A stretch of 64,000 bases of DNA from Salinarimonas sp052380005. GTDB lineage: Bacteria; Pseudomonadota; Alphaproteobacteria; Rhizobiales; Beijerinckiaceae. Position 1 is the first letter of the stretch; each line of letters starts with the position of its first letter. Both the position numbers and the translations under genes were made by a program. The stretch lies in NCBI GenBank assembly GCA_052380005.1, contig JBQTCJ010000002.1. One strand, given 5' to 3'. Positions 25,980 to 34,927 of this stretch are shown piece after piece. The notes under the pieces are model-generated. The model worked only from the letters and a program-made list of their open reading frames with translations. It ran no database searches and was not told the origin of the DNA.

Positions 25980-27008
25980 ATGCGAACCACGACGACCGCA
26001 AGCGCGATCGCGCTGATCGCGGCGCTCGGGCTCATCGCCCAAGGCACGGCCCCCGCGTCGGCTCAGGACGCCCCCGCCATGCCCGGCGAGGGCAAGTCCG
26101 TCCAGCCGATGATGACGGGCATCGCCGAGGAGATCTTCCAGCACGAGATCCTGTTCGAGGGCCTGCGCCGGCTCGGCTACGAGGTCGAGGATCCGCTCGA
26201 GGGCGAGTACGCCGTCATGCACGTGGCGCTCGGCCAGGGCGACGCGGACTTCACCGGCGTGCACTGGAACCTGCTGCACCAGGAGTTCTTCGAGAATTCC
26301 GGCGGCGAGGACGCGATGGTCAAGCTAGGCACGTTCATCGACAACGTGCTGCAGGGCTACCTGATCGACAAGGCGACGGCCGACGAGTACGGCATCACCA
26401 ACCTCGAGCAGCTGAAGGACCCCGAGATCGCCGCGCTCTTCGACGCGAACGGCGACGGCACCGCGGACCTGACCGGCTGCAACCCCGGCTGGGGCTGCGA
26501 GCTGGTCATCGAGCACCAGATCCCGGAGTACGAGCTCGGCGACACCGTCCGGCACAATCAGGGCAGCTACTTCGCCCTGATGGCGGATACGATCGCGCGC
26601 TTCGAGCGCGGCGAGCCGGTCCTGTACTACACCTGGACGCCGCTGTGGGTGTCGGGCGTGCTCGTCCCGGGTGAGGACGTCGAGTGGCTGGAGGTGCCCT
26701 ACACCTCCCTGCCGAACAACGAGGACGCCACCGCCGAGGACACCTCGGCCGAGGGCAAGAACCTCGGCTTCGCGGTCGACGAGATCCGCGTTCTCGCCAA
26801 TCGCGACTGGGCCGAGGAGAACCCGCAGGCGGCCCGCTTCCTCGAGCTCGCCGAGATCCCGATCAACGACGTCTCGGCCCAGAACCTGCGCATGCAGGAG
26901 GGCGAGGACTCGATGGAGGACATCGAGCGGCACGCCCAGGAGTGGATCGAGGAGAACAGCGAGGCGTTCGACGCCTGGCTCGACGAGGCGCGCGGCGTCG
27001 AGGGCTGA
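25980..27008 (+). CDS. proX: Glycine betaine/proline-binding periplasmic protein ProX
   Basis: Periplasmic receptor of the importer, 342 residues. A signal peptide ends near residue 28 (ASA-QD). The mature part is strongly acidic and shows the ProX features: GDADFTGVHWNLLHQEFF, the calcium-loop-like DANGDGTADLTG followed by CNPGWGCE, and a Trp/Tyr-rich pocket YYTWTPLWVSGVLVPG suited to a quaternary ammonium ligand. It lies 154 bases after proW, a longer gap that may allow extra expression of the binding protein. A hairpin terminator follows. Confidence 0.94.
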   Translation: MRTTTTASAIALIAALGLIAQGTAPASAQDAPAMPGEGKSVQPMMTGIAEEIFQHEILFEGLRRLGYEVEDPLEGEYAVMHVALGQGDADFTGVHWNLLHQEFFENSGGEDAMVKLGTFIDNVLQGYLIDKATADEYGITNLEQLKDPEIAALFDANGDGTADLTGCNPGWGCELVIEHQIPEYELGDTVRHNQGSYFALMADTIARFERGEPVLYYTWTPLWVSGVLVPGEDVEWLEVPYTSLPNNEDATAEDTSAEGKNLGFAVDEIRVLANRDWAEENPQAARFLELAEIPINDVSAQNLRMQEGEDSMEDIERHAQEWIEENSEAFDAWLDEARGVEG

Positions 27009-27040
27009 TCGCCCCGATCGCGTGATCGCACGCACGAGGG

Positions 27041-27067
27041 AGGGCGGCGTCCGACGGGCGCCGCCCT
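27041..27067 (+). terminator. Terminator after proX
   Basis: A 9-bp perfect stem (AGGGCGGCG/CGCCGCCCT) with a 9-base loop, followed by CTTCG. It begins 33 bases after the proX stop. Confidence 0.7.
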
Positions 27068-27206
27068 CTTCGTCCCGCCCCCTCGGGGCGGGGACGATCC
27101 GCGCGAAGCGGATCAGGGGCGGGGTTCCGCGGCTCGACGTTGGCGGCATGTCCGGCGTCGCCGATGTCGGCGCTCCAGACGAGAATGGAGCAGCCCATCG
27201 TCTCGC

Positions 27207-27707
27207 TCACCCCGCGAGCGCGTCGATCTCCTCGTCGCTCAGGCTGCCCGGCACGATGACCACGGGGAGCGGGAAGGTGCTCGCGGCGATTCCCGCGAAG
27301 CTCGTCACCAGAGGGCCGGGACCCTCGCTCGAGGTGCCGGCGGCGAGCACGAGGAAGGCGATGTCCTCGTCCTCCTCGACGAGCTTCAGGATCTCGTCCT
27401 GCTTCTTGCCGACGCGGACCACCCGCTCGGGCTCGACGCCCGCCGCCTCGCGGGCGCGCTCCGCCGCCTTGTCGAGCTGCTCGTTCGCCGCGTCCTCGGC
27501 CTCCGCACGCATCACGTCGCCGACCCCGAGCCATTCGAAGCTCTCCGGTGGAGCGGAGACGGCGAGCATCACGAGCTTGGCGCCGAGCCGCGCGACACGG
27601 CGCGCGGCGAATCGCACCGCTCGGGCGCATTCGGGCGTGTCGTCGACGAAGACGAGGAATTTCGGGCGATGGCCCTGCTCGTAGGAGCGACGTCTCGAGA
27701 TGGGCAT
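27207..27707 (-). CDS. Universal stress protein (UspA family)
   Basis: A 166-residue single-domain UspA protein. After a basic leader, KFLVFVDDTPECARAVRFAARRV (about 16-38) gives the first strand and helix, and FLVLAAGTSSEGPGPLV with a late FPLPVVIVPGSL give the C-terminal part. The usual ATP-binding G-x2-G-x9-G-S/T is not fully preserved, so ATP binding is uncertain. The ATG at 27707 was chosen as the first start giving a plausible leader; 27722 is an alternative. It is followed on the strand by nothing close and preceded by the HAD phosphatase gene. Confidence 0.85.
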   Translation of the reverse strand: MPISRRRSYEQGHRPKFLVFVDDTPECARAVRFAARRVARLGAKLVMLAVSAPPESFEWLGVGDVMRAEAEDAANEQLDKAAERAREAAGVEPERVVRVGKKQDEILKLVEEDEDIAFLVLAAGTSSEGPGPLVTSFAGIAASTFPLPVVIVPGSLSDEEIDALAG

Positions 27708-27812
27708 GGCTCGCCTCCGCAACCGGTCCGCATCCGGCTCCCTCCGCCGCGGAGCCGACGAGGCCGATGCTGCCCGCCCGCGCCCCGCGACGCAAGCGGC
27801 GCGCGCGGCGCC

Positions 27813-28490
27813 TCAGCGCGGCGGCAAGAGCCGCAGGATCGCGGCCGCCATGCCGTCGAAGTGCGGGACGACGAGATCGGGGTCGAGCTCGGCGACGGGC
27901 ACGTCCGTGTAGCCGAAGGGCACTGCGATCACCGGCACGCCGGCGGCCTTGGCGGTGGCGATGTCGGTGATCGAATCGCCGATCATGATGGCGCGGGACG
28001 GCTCGCCCCCCGCGCGCGCGATCGTGTGCTCGAGGTGGCGCGGGTCCGGCTTGCAGAAGGGGAACGTGTCGCGGCCGCAGATGGCGGCGAAGCGCGGCGC
28101 GATGCCGAGCGCGTCCATCAGCAGGAGCGAGTGCCGCTCGGGCTTGTTGGTGCACACCGCGAAGGCGTAGCCCTCCGCCTCCAGGCGGTCGAGCGTCGCC
28201 TCGACGCCGGGATAGAGCCGGGTCTCGACGCAGACCTCGTCCGCGTAGCGGGCGAGGAAGCTCTCGAACAGCGCCTCGAGCCGCTCCGGCACGAGCTCGC
28301 GGCCGGCAGCGGCGAAGCCCCGCGAGATCAGCGCCCGTGCGCCGGCGCCGATCAGCGAGCCCGCCTGCTCGACCGGCATGCCGGGCAGGCCGTCCTCGGC
28401 CAGCAGCCCGTTGAGGATCGCGATCAGGTCTGCCGCCGTGTCGGCGAGGGTGCCGTCGAGGTCGAAGACGACGAGGGGACGCGCGGGCAT
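27813..28490 (-). CDS. gph: HAD phosphatase, phosphoglycolate phosphatase-like
   Basis: A 225-residue HAD hydrolase. Motif I is DLDGTLADT (Asp10 and Asp12), motif II is CTNKPE, motif III Lys lies in FCKPDP, and motif IV is MIGDSITDIATAK. The helical cap between motifs I and II is of the Gph/PhnX type (about 18-90), and the sequence fits phosphoglycolate phosphatases of this order. These recycle 2-phosphoglycolate from DNA repair or oxygenase activity. Related HADs with other substrates cannot be excluded. Confidence 0.87.
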   Translation of the reverse strand: MPARPLVVFDLDGTLADTAADLIAILNGLLAEDGLPGMPVEQAGSLIGAGARALISRGFAAAGRELVPERLEALFESFLARYADEVCVETRLYPGVEATLDRLEAEGYAFAVCTNKPERHSLLLMDALGIAPRFAAICGRDTFPFCKPDPRHLEHTIARAGGEPSRAIMIGDSITDIATAKAAGVPVIAVPFGYTDVPVAELDPDLVVPHFDGMAAAILRLLPPR

Positions 28491-28662
28491 GATTCGCTCC
28501 GGTCTGCCAAAGATCTTCAAAGGGTCTGCCATGCGAGGCTTCGTCATAGACCCTAGCCGCACGCCCGTTAACCGCACGCTAACCATGCCGGCGCGATTCT
28601 CCCGCCCGGGGCGCGACGCGGACGGGATGCGCGCGCCCGGCGGGTACCGGGAGACGCGAGCC

Positions 28663-29157
28663 ATGAGAACGACGACCAATGCGACGGGCGAGGCCGGTAT
28701 CGCGACGCGCGCTCGGGCGCTCGGGGGCGCGCTGGTCGCGGCGGTGCTCGGCGGGGTGCTCGGCGGGGGCCTCCTGGCGAGCCCGCAGGCAATGGCCGCG
28801 GGCGCCTTCGAGTTCATGCCCGCCCCGCAGACCGACCTCAACCGCCTCTATCGCATCGACCGCGTCACGGGCGCCGTCTCCTCGTGCCAGTACGCGCTCA
28901 AGGAGGGCACGGTGGGCGTGACGCTGTGCTTCGGCCCCGGCGAGGGGGCCGAGGCGCAGGAGCCCGGCGAGTACGGCCTCGTGGCCTCCAACCACGAGCG
29001 CGAGGGTGGCGTCTTCCGTGTCGACTACCGCACCGGCGAGATGAGCGTCTGCTACGTCTTCGAGGAGAAGGTCGTCTGCACGCCGCCGGAGACCGTATCC
29101 CCGATCGCCGCCGCCGAGGGCGCCGGCACGCCGGACACGACCGGGGCCACCCGCTGA
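28663..29157 (+). CDS. Secreted protein of unknown function with two Cys-containing repeats
   Basis: A 164-residue protein not recognised. A signal peptide with a long Gly/Ala/Leu-rich core runs to about residue 45 (ending in QAMAAG). The mature part holds two related units, LYRIDRVTGAVSSCQYA and VFRVDYRTGEMSVCYVF, each an R-x-D-x2-TG-x2-S-x-C strand pair followed by another Cys, so a disulfide-bearing beta fold is likely. The Thr/Pro/Gly-rich tail is probably disordered. It has its own upstream region (28491-28662), divergent from gph. The start at 28663 precedes the signal peptide; upstream ATGs are possible. Confidence 0.7.
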   Translation: MRTTTNATGEAGIATRARALGGALVAAVLGGVLGGGLLASPQAMAAGAFEFMPAPQTDLNRLYRIDRVTGAVSSCQYALKEGTVGVTLCFGPGEGAEAQEPGEYGLVASNHEREGGVFRVDYRTGEMSVCYVFEEKVVCTPPETVSPIAAAEGAGTPDTTGATR

Positions 29158-29265
29158 GGATCTCCGGTCGCGCCGTGCACGGGGCGAAGGGCGGATGCGC
29201 GCGAGCGCCCCTTCCGGCGCCGCCGCCGTGCGCCTAGAGGAGAGGCTCACGGGAGCGGTCCGAAA

Positions 29266-30009
29266 GTGAGCCTCGAGTTCTTCCTCGTCGTCTTTCTCGC
29301 GCTCGGCCTCGGCGGCGTCGTCAAGGGCGCCATCGGGCTCGGGCTTCCGATCGTCTCGATCCCGGTGCTCGCCGCCTTCCTCGGGGTGCCGCACGCGCTC
29401 GCCGTGATCATGGTGCCGCTCGTCGTCACCAACGCCTGGCAGATCAGGCAGTACCGCGCCGAGCGGCCGGACGCGCCGTTCCTCGTGCCGCTCGTCGTCT
29501 CGGGCCTGGTGGGGATCGTGCTCGGCACCTGGGCGCTCACGACGCTGCCGGTCGACGTCCTCTCGCTGACGCTCGCGAGCATCGTGACGCTCTACATCGC
29601 GACGATCCTGCTCAAGCCGAGCGTGACGCTCTCGCCGCGGGCGGGGCTGCGGATCGCCCCCGTCGCGGGGCTCGTCGGCGGAGCGCTGCAGGGCGCGACG
29701 GGGATCTCCGCGCCGGTGACGGTGACCTTCATCCACGCGATGCGCCTCACCCGCGGGCCGTTCATCTTCGCGGTGTCGGTGATGTTCCTCGCCTTCGCGC
29801 TGGTGCAGGCGGTCGCGCTCGCGGTGGCGGGCGTGCTCACGCCGGTGCGGCTCGTCGAGGGCGTCCTCGCCCTCGTGCCGATCGCGCTCGGCATGCCGCT
29901 CGGCAACGCGCTCGCCAGGCGCCTTTCGCGGCGGGCCTTCGAGCGGCTGATCGTCGCGATCCTCGCGGTGATGGCGCTGCGCCTGTTCCAGACCGGGCTC
30001 GGGCTGTAG
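29266..30009 (+). CDS. TauE/SafE-family (TSUP) permease, GTG start
   Basis: A 247-residue membrane protein with about eight hydrophobic segments in two halves. The family hallmarks G-x-VKGAIGLGLPIVSIPVL (about 17-35) and GGALQGATGISAPVT (about 138-152) are both present. TSUP proteins move sulfonates, sulfite, or other organosulfur or carboxylate anions; which one is unknown. The start is a GTG at 29266; an AGAGGAGAGG stretch lies about 18 bases upstream, farther than ideal. No sulfur-metabolism genes are adjacent. Confidence 0.88.
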   Translation: MSLEFFLVVFLALGLGGVVKGAIGLGLPIVSIPVLAAFLGVPHALAVIMVPLVVTNAWQIRQYRAERPDAPFLVPLVVSGLVGIVLGTWALTTLPVDVLSLTLASIVTLYIATILLKPSVTLSPRAGLRIAPVAGLVGGALQGATGISAPVTVTFIHAMRLTRGPFIFAVSVMFLAFALVQAVALAVAGVLTPVRLVEGVLALVPIALGMPLGNALARRLSRRAFERLIVAILAVMALRLFQTGLGL

Positions 30010-30024
30010 CGGCTCCCGTGCCGC

Positions 30025-30804
30025 TCAGGCGGCGATCGCCGGGAGCGCCGCGACCGCGGGCCGCGCGAAGCGGTAGCCCTGCTGCAGCGTCACGCCGAGC
30101 GTGGCCAACGCCTCGCTCTCCGCGCGTGTCTCGATCCCCTCGGCGACGACGCGCACGCCGAGCTCGCGCATCATCGAGACGACGCCGCGCACGATGGCGC
30201 GCCGGGCCGGATCGCCGTCGATGTCGCGCACGAGCTGCATGTCGAGCTTGACGAGGTCCGGCCGGAAGCGCGCCAGCAGCGCCAGCCCGGAATGGCCGGC
30301 GCCGAAATCGTCGATCGCGGTGGTGAAGCCCATCGAGCGATATTCGCGCACGATGCGGGCGAGATGGTCGTCGTCCGCGAGCCGCTCCGCCTCGCTCAGC
30401 TCGAACATCAGCCGATCGAGGGGGAAGTCGTGGCGTCGCGCGGCGACGAGCGTGCGCCGGATGCAGGCGCGCGGCTCGTAGACGGCATTGGGCAGGAAGT
30501 TGATCGACAGGAGCGCGCCGGTGTCGGCGAGGCCGAGCTCGGCGGCGAGCGTGATCGCCTTCACCCGGCAGGCCTGGTCGAACGCGTAGATCGCGTCGCA
30601 CCCGATGCCGGCGATGACCGCGCCGGCGCCGGAGCCGTCGAGGCCGCGCACCAGCGCCTCGTAGGCGAAGGGGCGGCCGGTGGCGACGTCGACGATGGGC
30701 TGGAAGGCCATGGTGATGGCGAAGTCGCGGGCGGGAGACGTTGCGCACGCGGCGCAGCCCGCCGGCTCGAGCACCTGCGGATCGGGCAGGGGCATGTGGG
30801 ACAT
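30025..30804 (-). CDS. Stand-alone EAL-domain cyclic-di-GMP phosphodiesterase
   Basis: A 259-residue protein that is almost entirely an EAL domain. The key residues are present: YEALVRG (Glu49), INFLPN (Asn102), FELSEAE (Glu135), IDDFGAG (Asp165, Asp166), VKLDM (Lys186) and AEGIET (Glu222), so hydrolysis of cyclic-di-GMP is expected. No PAS, GAF, BLUF or GGDEF domain is attached. The short N-terminus has a C-x2-C pair (residues 17 and 20) which could bind metal or respond to redox. An in-frame start at 30843 exists; 30804 gives the more typical N-terminus. Confidence 0.9.
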   Translation of the reverse strand: MSHMPLPDPQVLEPAGCAACATSPARDFAITMAFQPIVDVATGRPFAYEALVRGLDGSGAGAVIAGIGCDAIYAFDQACRVKAITLAAELGLADTGALLSINFLPNAVYEPRACIRRTLVAARRHDFPLDRLMFELSEAERLADDDHLARIVREYRSMGFTTAIDDFGAGHSGLALLARFRPDLVKLDMQLVRDIDGDPARRAIVRGVVSMMRELGVRVVAEGIETRAESEALATLGVTLQQGYRFARPAVAALPAIAA

Positions 30805-30974
30805 GAGAACTCCTCGGCGATCCGTCGTCGGCTCCTGCGACACGGCGTCCGCGGAGCTTCGGCCGAGAAGATTGCCACCTCCTTAAGTCGTCGACCGAAC
30901 CGGCCTGCAAATGCGCAAGCGTGCATGCGTCCCAGCGCCCGAATTCAGGTGGCGTTACGGTCGCCGCGCGCGTC

Positions 30975-31982
30975 TCAGCGGAAGCGCTTCGCCACCTCGG
31001 CCACGATCGGCTCGACGCCGAAGCGCACCGGGTCGGTGGCCGGCAGCGCGTGGGTGCGCGCCAGCCGGTCGAGCTCGGCGCGCGCCGCGTCCTCGGCGAG
31101 CTTCTCGGTGTTGACCGCGATACCGACGCAGCGGATCGCCGGGTTCGTCAGCCGGCCGAGCGAGAGCGTCATGTGGATGACGTCGCCGATCGTCGGCAAG
31201 GGCGTGTTCACCCCGCGCATGGTGGTGCGCGTCGGCTCGTGGCAGACGACGAACGCGTCGGGCTGGGCGCCGTGCAGGAGGCCCAGAGAGACACCGGCGA
31301 AGGAGGGATGGAACAGCGAGCCCTGGCCTTCGATCAGGTCCCAGTGGTCGGGGGCGGAGGCGGGGGAGATCCACTCGACCGCGCCGGAGATGAAGTCCGC
31401 CACCACGGCGTCGATGGCGACGCCGCGCCCGGATATGAAGACGCCGGTCTGGCCGGTGGCCTTGAAGTCCGCGTCGAAGCCGGCCGCGCGCATGCCGCTC
31501 TCGAGCGCGAGCGCGGTGTACTTCTTGCCGACGGAACAGTCGGTGCCGACCGTGAGAAGGCGCATCCCGGAGCGCTTGTCGCCCTTGCCCGTGGCGAATC
31601 GCTCGCTCGAGTGGCGAACGTCGTGGAGCTTGCGACCGTTGCGTGCCGCCGCCTCGGCGATGGCGGGGACGGAGCCGAGCTTCGTGTGCAGGCCCGCGGC
31701 GACGTCCATGCCGGCGTCGAGCGCCGCGACGATCTCGTCGACCCAATGGTCGGGCAGGACGCCGCCGGCGTTGACGACGCCGACGACGAGCGTCCTCGCG
31801 CCCGCCGCGGCGCCCTCCGCGATGGTCATGTCGGGCAGCTTCGCATCGGCGTTGCAGCCGGGGAGCCGCAATTGGCCCACGACCCAGTCGCGGCGCCAGT
31901 CGACGATGCCGAGGCCGGTCTTGGCCGCGAGCGCGTCGCGTGCGTCGCCGAGGAACAGGAGGTAGGGGCGGGCGATCTCCAT
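30975..31982 (-). CDS. dgcN: DUF1611 protein, DgcN-type D-glutamate N-acetyltransferase
   Basis: A 335-residue protein of the DUF1611 family. It has a P-loop, TVGTDCSVGKKYT (about 144-156), plus the conserved LHTKLGSVPAI, GQTGVFISGRGVAIDAVVAD and EGQGSLFHPSFAGVSLGLLH blocks. Members studied as DgcN acetylate D-glutamate, feeding N-acetyl-D-glutamate to the epimerase DgcA for catabolism of D-amino acids. The DgcA partner is usually adjacent but is not in this window; the upstream neighbour is a USP gene instead. The family call is firm; the reaction rests on homology recalled from literature. Confidence 0.82.
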   Translation of the reverse strand: MEIARPYLLFLGDARDALAAKTGLGIVDWRRDWVVGQLRLPGCNADAKLPDMTIAEGAAAGARTLVVGVVNAGGVLPDHWVDEIVAALDAGMDVAAGLHTKLGSVPAIAEAAARNGRKLHDVRHSSERFATGKGDKRSGMRLLTVGTDCSVGKKYTALALESGMRAAGFDADFKATGQTGVFISGRGVAIDAVVADFISGAVEWISPASAPDHWDLIEGQGSLFHPSFAGVSLGLLHGAQPDAFVVCHEPTRTTMRGVNTPLPTIGDVIHMTLSLGRLTNPAIRCVGIAVNTEKLAEDAARAELDRLARTHALPATDPVRFGVEPIVAEVAKRFR

Positions 31983-32041
31983 CGGGGGTCCTTCTCGCGG
32001 GTGGTTCTCGAGGTCTCGGCCGAAGCGGCGCGGCGCTCCGG

Positions 32042-32878
32042 TCAGTGCGCCATGAAGACGGGAATGGTCGCGTTGGCGAGGATATGACTCGTCGCGCCGC
32101 CGAAGATCATCTGACGAATTCGGCTCTGCGTGTAGGCACCCTTGAACAGGAGGTCGCAGCCCACGCCCTCGGCGTAGTCGAGGATCGCCTCGCCGGCGTT
32201 GCGCTTCTCCGGGCCGAGATGCACCTGCTCGACGGGCAGGCCGTGGCGCTGGAGCGCGCGCGCCAGCGCCTCGCCGCTCGGGCCCGGCACCATGCCACTC
32301 TCCACGGTCAGCACGTGCACGCGCTTGGCGCGGGCGAGCAGCTCCATTCCCATGCCGATGACGTGGGCGGTCTCGGTCGAGCCGTTCCACGCGATGACGA
32401 TCGTCTCGCCGATCGTGTCGCGTGCCCGCGGCGGCGCGATCAGCGCGGGCCGGCCCCCCTCGAACAGGACGGCTTCCAGCGTCGCCATCCGCGGCCCGGT
32501 CGCGCTCTGGGTCGGGCGGCCGACGACGGTGACGTCGAAGATGCGCGAGTAGGCGCCGACGAACTCGTCGCCCGCGGGTGCGTCCGCGTGCCAACGCCAA
32601 CGCGGCCCGTCGGCCGGGCCCGCGTCGCGGGCGATGCCGGCCGCGTCCATGAAGCGCTGGAACGTGTCGCGGGCCTGGACCTCGGCCTCCTCGTCCGCCC
32701 GCTCGTCGGCGGCCCAGGTGAGGCCCATGACCATGTCGACGGAGACGATCTCCGCCAGCGGCGGGCGCAGCGAGAAACCCTCGACGTAGCCGCCGAATCG
32801 CCGGGCGAGCGCGATCGCGGTCTGCAGCGTCGCGTCCATCAGCTCGTGCGGTGCGGTGGGTACGAGCACGGTCTTCAT
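32042..32878 (-). CDS. Universal stress protein (two-domain length)
   Basis: A 278-residue USP protein. The C-terminal domain (about 150-278) is clear: IVIAWNGSTETAHVIGMGME, LLFKGAYTQSRIRQMIFGG and HILANATIPVFMAH. The N-terminal half begins MKTVLVPTAPHELMDATLQTAIALARRF and looks like a degenerate USP domain. The G-A-x-x-x-S-R-I-R-x-M-I-F-G-G stretch resembles the ATP-loop of UspA-type members. It lies 59 bases upstream of dgcN and 55 downstream of the glycosyltransferase on the same strand, so could be cotranscribed with either. Confidence 0.87.
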   Translation of the reverse strand: MKTVLVPTAPHELMDATLQTAIALARRFGGYVEGFSLRPPLAEIVSVDMVMGLTWAADERADEEAEVQARDTFQRFMDAAGIARDAGPADGPRWRWHADAPAGDEFVGAYSRIFDVTVVGRPTQSATGPRMATLEAVLFEGGRPALIAPPRARDTIGETIVIAWNGSTETAHVIGMGMELLARAKRVHVLTVESGMVPGPSGEALARALQRHGLPVEQVHLGPEKRNAGEAILDYAEGVGCDLLFKGAYTQSRIRQMIFGGATSHILANATIPVFMAH

Positions 32879-32933
32879 CGCGAGGGCCCCCTCTCGCGAG
32901 CCTCGGCGGCCCGCCTCGGCGCCATTCTTCGCC

Positions 32934-34217
32934 TCAACCGGCCTTCGCCGCAACCGCCCTTTCGCGCGCGGCGCGCCTGCGCGCGCCCGCGCCGGCCTGC
33001 GCGGCGGCGGCGCTCTCGTAGACCGCCTCCAGCGCGGCGACGTGCGCGGCGCGGCTCGGCGGGTCGGCGCGGAAGGCCGCCTGCGCCGCCAGCCCGAGCC
33101 GTGCCGCGAGGTCCGGATCCGCGGTGAGCCGTACCAGGCGCGCCGCGAGCGCCTGGACGTCGCCGGCGGGGACGTGCAGGCCGGTCTCGCCGTCGCGCAC
33201 GAACTCGCGCGCCGCGCAGCCGTCCGAGACGATCACCGGCGTGCCCGCCGCCTGGGCCTCGAGCGCCACGAGCCCCTGCGTCTCGTACCAGAGCGAGGGG
33301 AAGACGAGGGCGCGCGCCTCGCGCATCAGGGCGGCGACGCGCGCGGGCGGCTGCCAGCCGAGGAGCCGCGCGGCCGGGTTCTCCGCGCGGATCGCGTCCG
33401 CTTCCGGTCCGTCGCCGACGAAGACCGCCGGCACGCCCGCCGTGGCGGCGGCGCGGGCGAAGAGCAAAGCGCCCTTCTCCGGCGTGAGCCTGCCGACGAA
33501 CAGGAACGGCGCGTCCGCCGCGCGGGAGGCGGGCTCCGCGTCGGGCGCGTCGATCTCCACCGGGTTCGCCACCCGGTGGAGGCGCACGCCCGCGGGCAAA
33601 TGCGGGGCGATCACCGCGCGATGGAGCGCACTGAGCACGATCGCGTCCGGGCACGCGTCGAACGGGCGCCCGAGCCGCGCGGTCGCCGCGTGGCGGGCCA
33701 GGCGCATCAGCTTGAACGGGTAGGGCTTCGCGTCGCAGGCCCGGGAAATGCAGGCGCCCGAGAGCGGCGCGCGGGTGCAGATCGCCGCCTCGCCGAAGTC
33801 GAAGAACGTGCCGTTGGGGCACACCGACAGGAAGTCGTGCAGCGTGACGACACCCGGCGCCCCGGCATCGCGAATCGCCGCGAAGGCCGCTCCCGACATC
33901 TCCTGGCCCCAGGAATGCACGTGGGCGATCGCGCCCGGTCCCGCCTGTGCCAGCGTCTCGGCCACCGCCCGGCCGGCCTCCCCGTTCCAGATCACCCGCG
34001 CGAGCGCCGCGGCGCGGCCGCCGGGGCGCCGGTTCGGCTCGACGATGCGCACCGGGACGCCGGCTTCCGCGAGCCGCGGATCGGGCGCTCCCGCCCCGCC
34101 GACGCAGAGCACGCGGTGCCCCGCCGCCGCGAGCCCGAGCGCGCTCTCCACCGCCACGCGCGCGGAGCCGCCGTTGACGGCGAGGTGGTCGGCGACGACG
34201 ACGATCGGGCGGGGCAT
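32934..34217 (-). CDS. GT4-family glycosyltransferase
   Basis: A 427-residue GT-B fold enzyme. The N-terminal domain has VVVADHLAVNGGSARVAVE and a VTLHDFLSVCPNGTFFDFGE stretch with a cysteine cluster (CTRAPLSGACISRACD, about 150-165). The C-terminal nucleotide-sugar domain shows FLFVGRLTPEKG, VFVGDGPE, LLGWQPPARV and the E-x7-E motif in ETQGLVALEAQAAGTPVIVSD. It probably adds a sugar to a lipid or polysaccharide precursor. No other polysaccharide genes are nearby. The start at 34217 was chosen from MPRPIVVVAD. Confidence 0.88.
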   Translation of the reverse strand: MPRPIVVVADHLAVNGGSARVAVESALGLAAAGHRVLCVGGAGAPDPRLAEAGVPVRIVEPNRRPGGRAAALARVIWNGEAGRAVAETLAQAGPGAIAHVHSWGQEMSGAAFAAIRDAGAPGVVTLHDFLSVCPNGTFFDFGEAAICTRAPLSGACISRACDAKPYPFKLMRLARHAATARLGRPFDACPDAIVLSALHRAVIAPHLPAGVRLHRVANPVEIDAPDAEPASRAADAPFLFVGRLTPEKGALLFARAAATAGVPAVFVGDGPEADAIRAENPAARLLGWQPPARVAALMREARALVFPSLWYETQGLVALEAQAAGTPVIVSDGCAAREFVRDGETGLHVPAGDVQALAARLVRLTADPDLAARLGLAAQAAFRADPPSRAAHVAALEAVYESAAAAQAGAGARRRAARERAVAAKAG

Positions 34218-34324
34218 GGGACCGGCTTTCCGGGCGGGCGACGGGAGACGACGCGGGGACGATGCGCACAGCCTCGCACGCCGGCCTTGAAGATTGGGTT
34301 TCGCGCGCGCCGTCCGGCGCGCGG

Positions 34325-34927
34325 TCACGGCTCCTCGCCGTCGACGACCGCCCGGGCCACGCCGTAGGAGAAGCCCGCCCGGGCGAGCCGGGCGAGGTCG
34401 CGCTCGCGGTTCTCGGCGCGCCCCGTCGTGCGGAACGGCCCGAGCCGGCGCCGGCGCGCCAGCGCGGTCGCGGCGTCCAGCTCCGGATCGGCGTCGGGAT
34501 CGTCCTCGACGCGGGCGTCGGCGTGGCGGGCGAGCGCCTCGTCGATCGCCTCGCCCGCGATCCCCTTGGCGGAGAGGCGCGCGGCGATCGCCCGCCGCGA
34601 GCCGCCCCGGCGCCGGAGGCTCGCGACCCGCGCCTCGGCATAGGCCTCGTCGTCGACGAGCCCCGACCGCAAGGCCCGCGCCACCGCCTCGTCCACCAGC
34701 CCGAGCGCGGCCTCCGGCGCCTCCCCCCGCAGCCGGCAGCGCCGCTCGACCTTGCGCGCGAGCACGCGCCGCAGGTTCTCGGCCGACGACGCCCAGCGCT
34801 CGAGATAGGCGAGCGCCATGCGGTCGAGGACGGCGGGGGTGACCGGGCGCGGGGGCTTGCGGGTGGGGGGATGGGTCGGCAGGGCGGCCTCTCGGTCGGA
34901 GATTTCGGACGCCGTCACGAGTGCCAT
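34325..34927 (-). CDS. recX: RecX-family regulator of RecA
   Basis: A 200-residue, all-helical, Arg-rich protein with three RecX-type repeats: ALAYLERWASSAENLRRVLARK, LVDDEAYAEARVASLRRRGGSRRAIAARLSAKGI and ARRRRLGPFRTTGRAENRERDLARLARAGFSYGVARAVV. RecX binds the RecA filament and modulates its activity. recA itself is not in the window. The start at 34927 (MALVTASEISDREA) was preferred to the upstream in-frame start at 35047, which would add low-complexity residues. Confidence 0.87.
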   Translation of the reverse strand: MALVTASEISDREAALPTHPPTRKPPRPVTPAVLDRMALAYLERWASSAENLRRVLARKVERRCRLRGEAPEAALGLVDEAVARALRSGLVDDEAYAEARVASLRRRGGSRRAIAARLSAKGIAGEAIDEALARHADARVEDDPDADPELDAATALARRRRLGPFRTTGRAENRERDLARLARAGFSYGVARAVVDGEEP

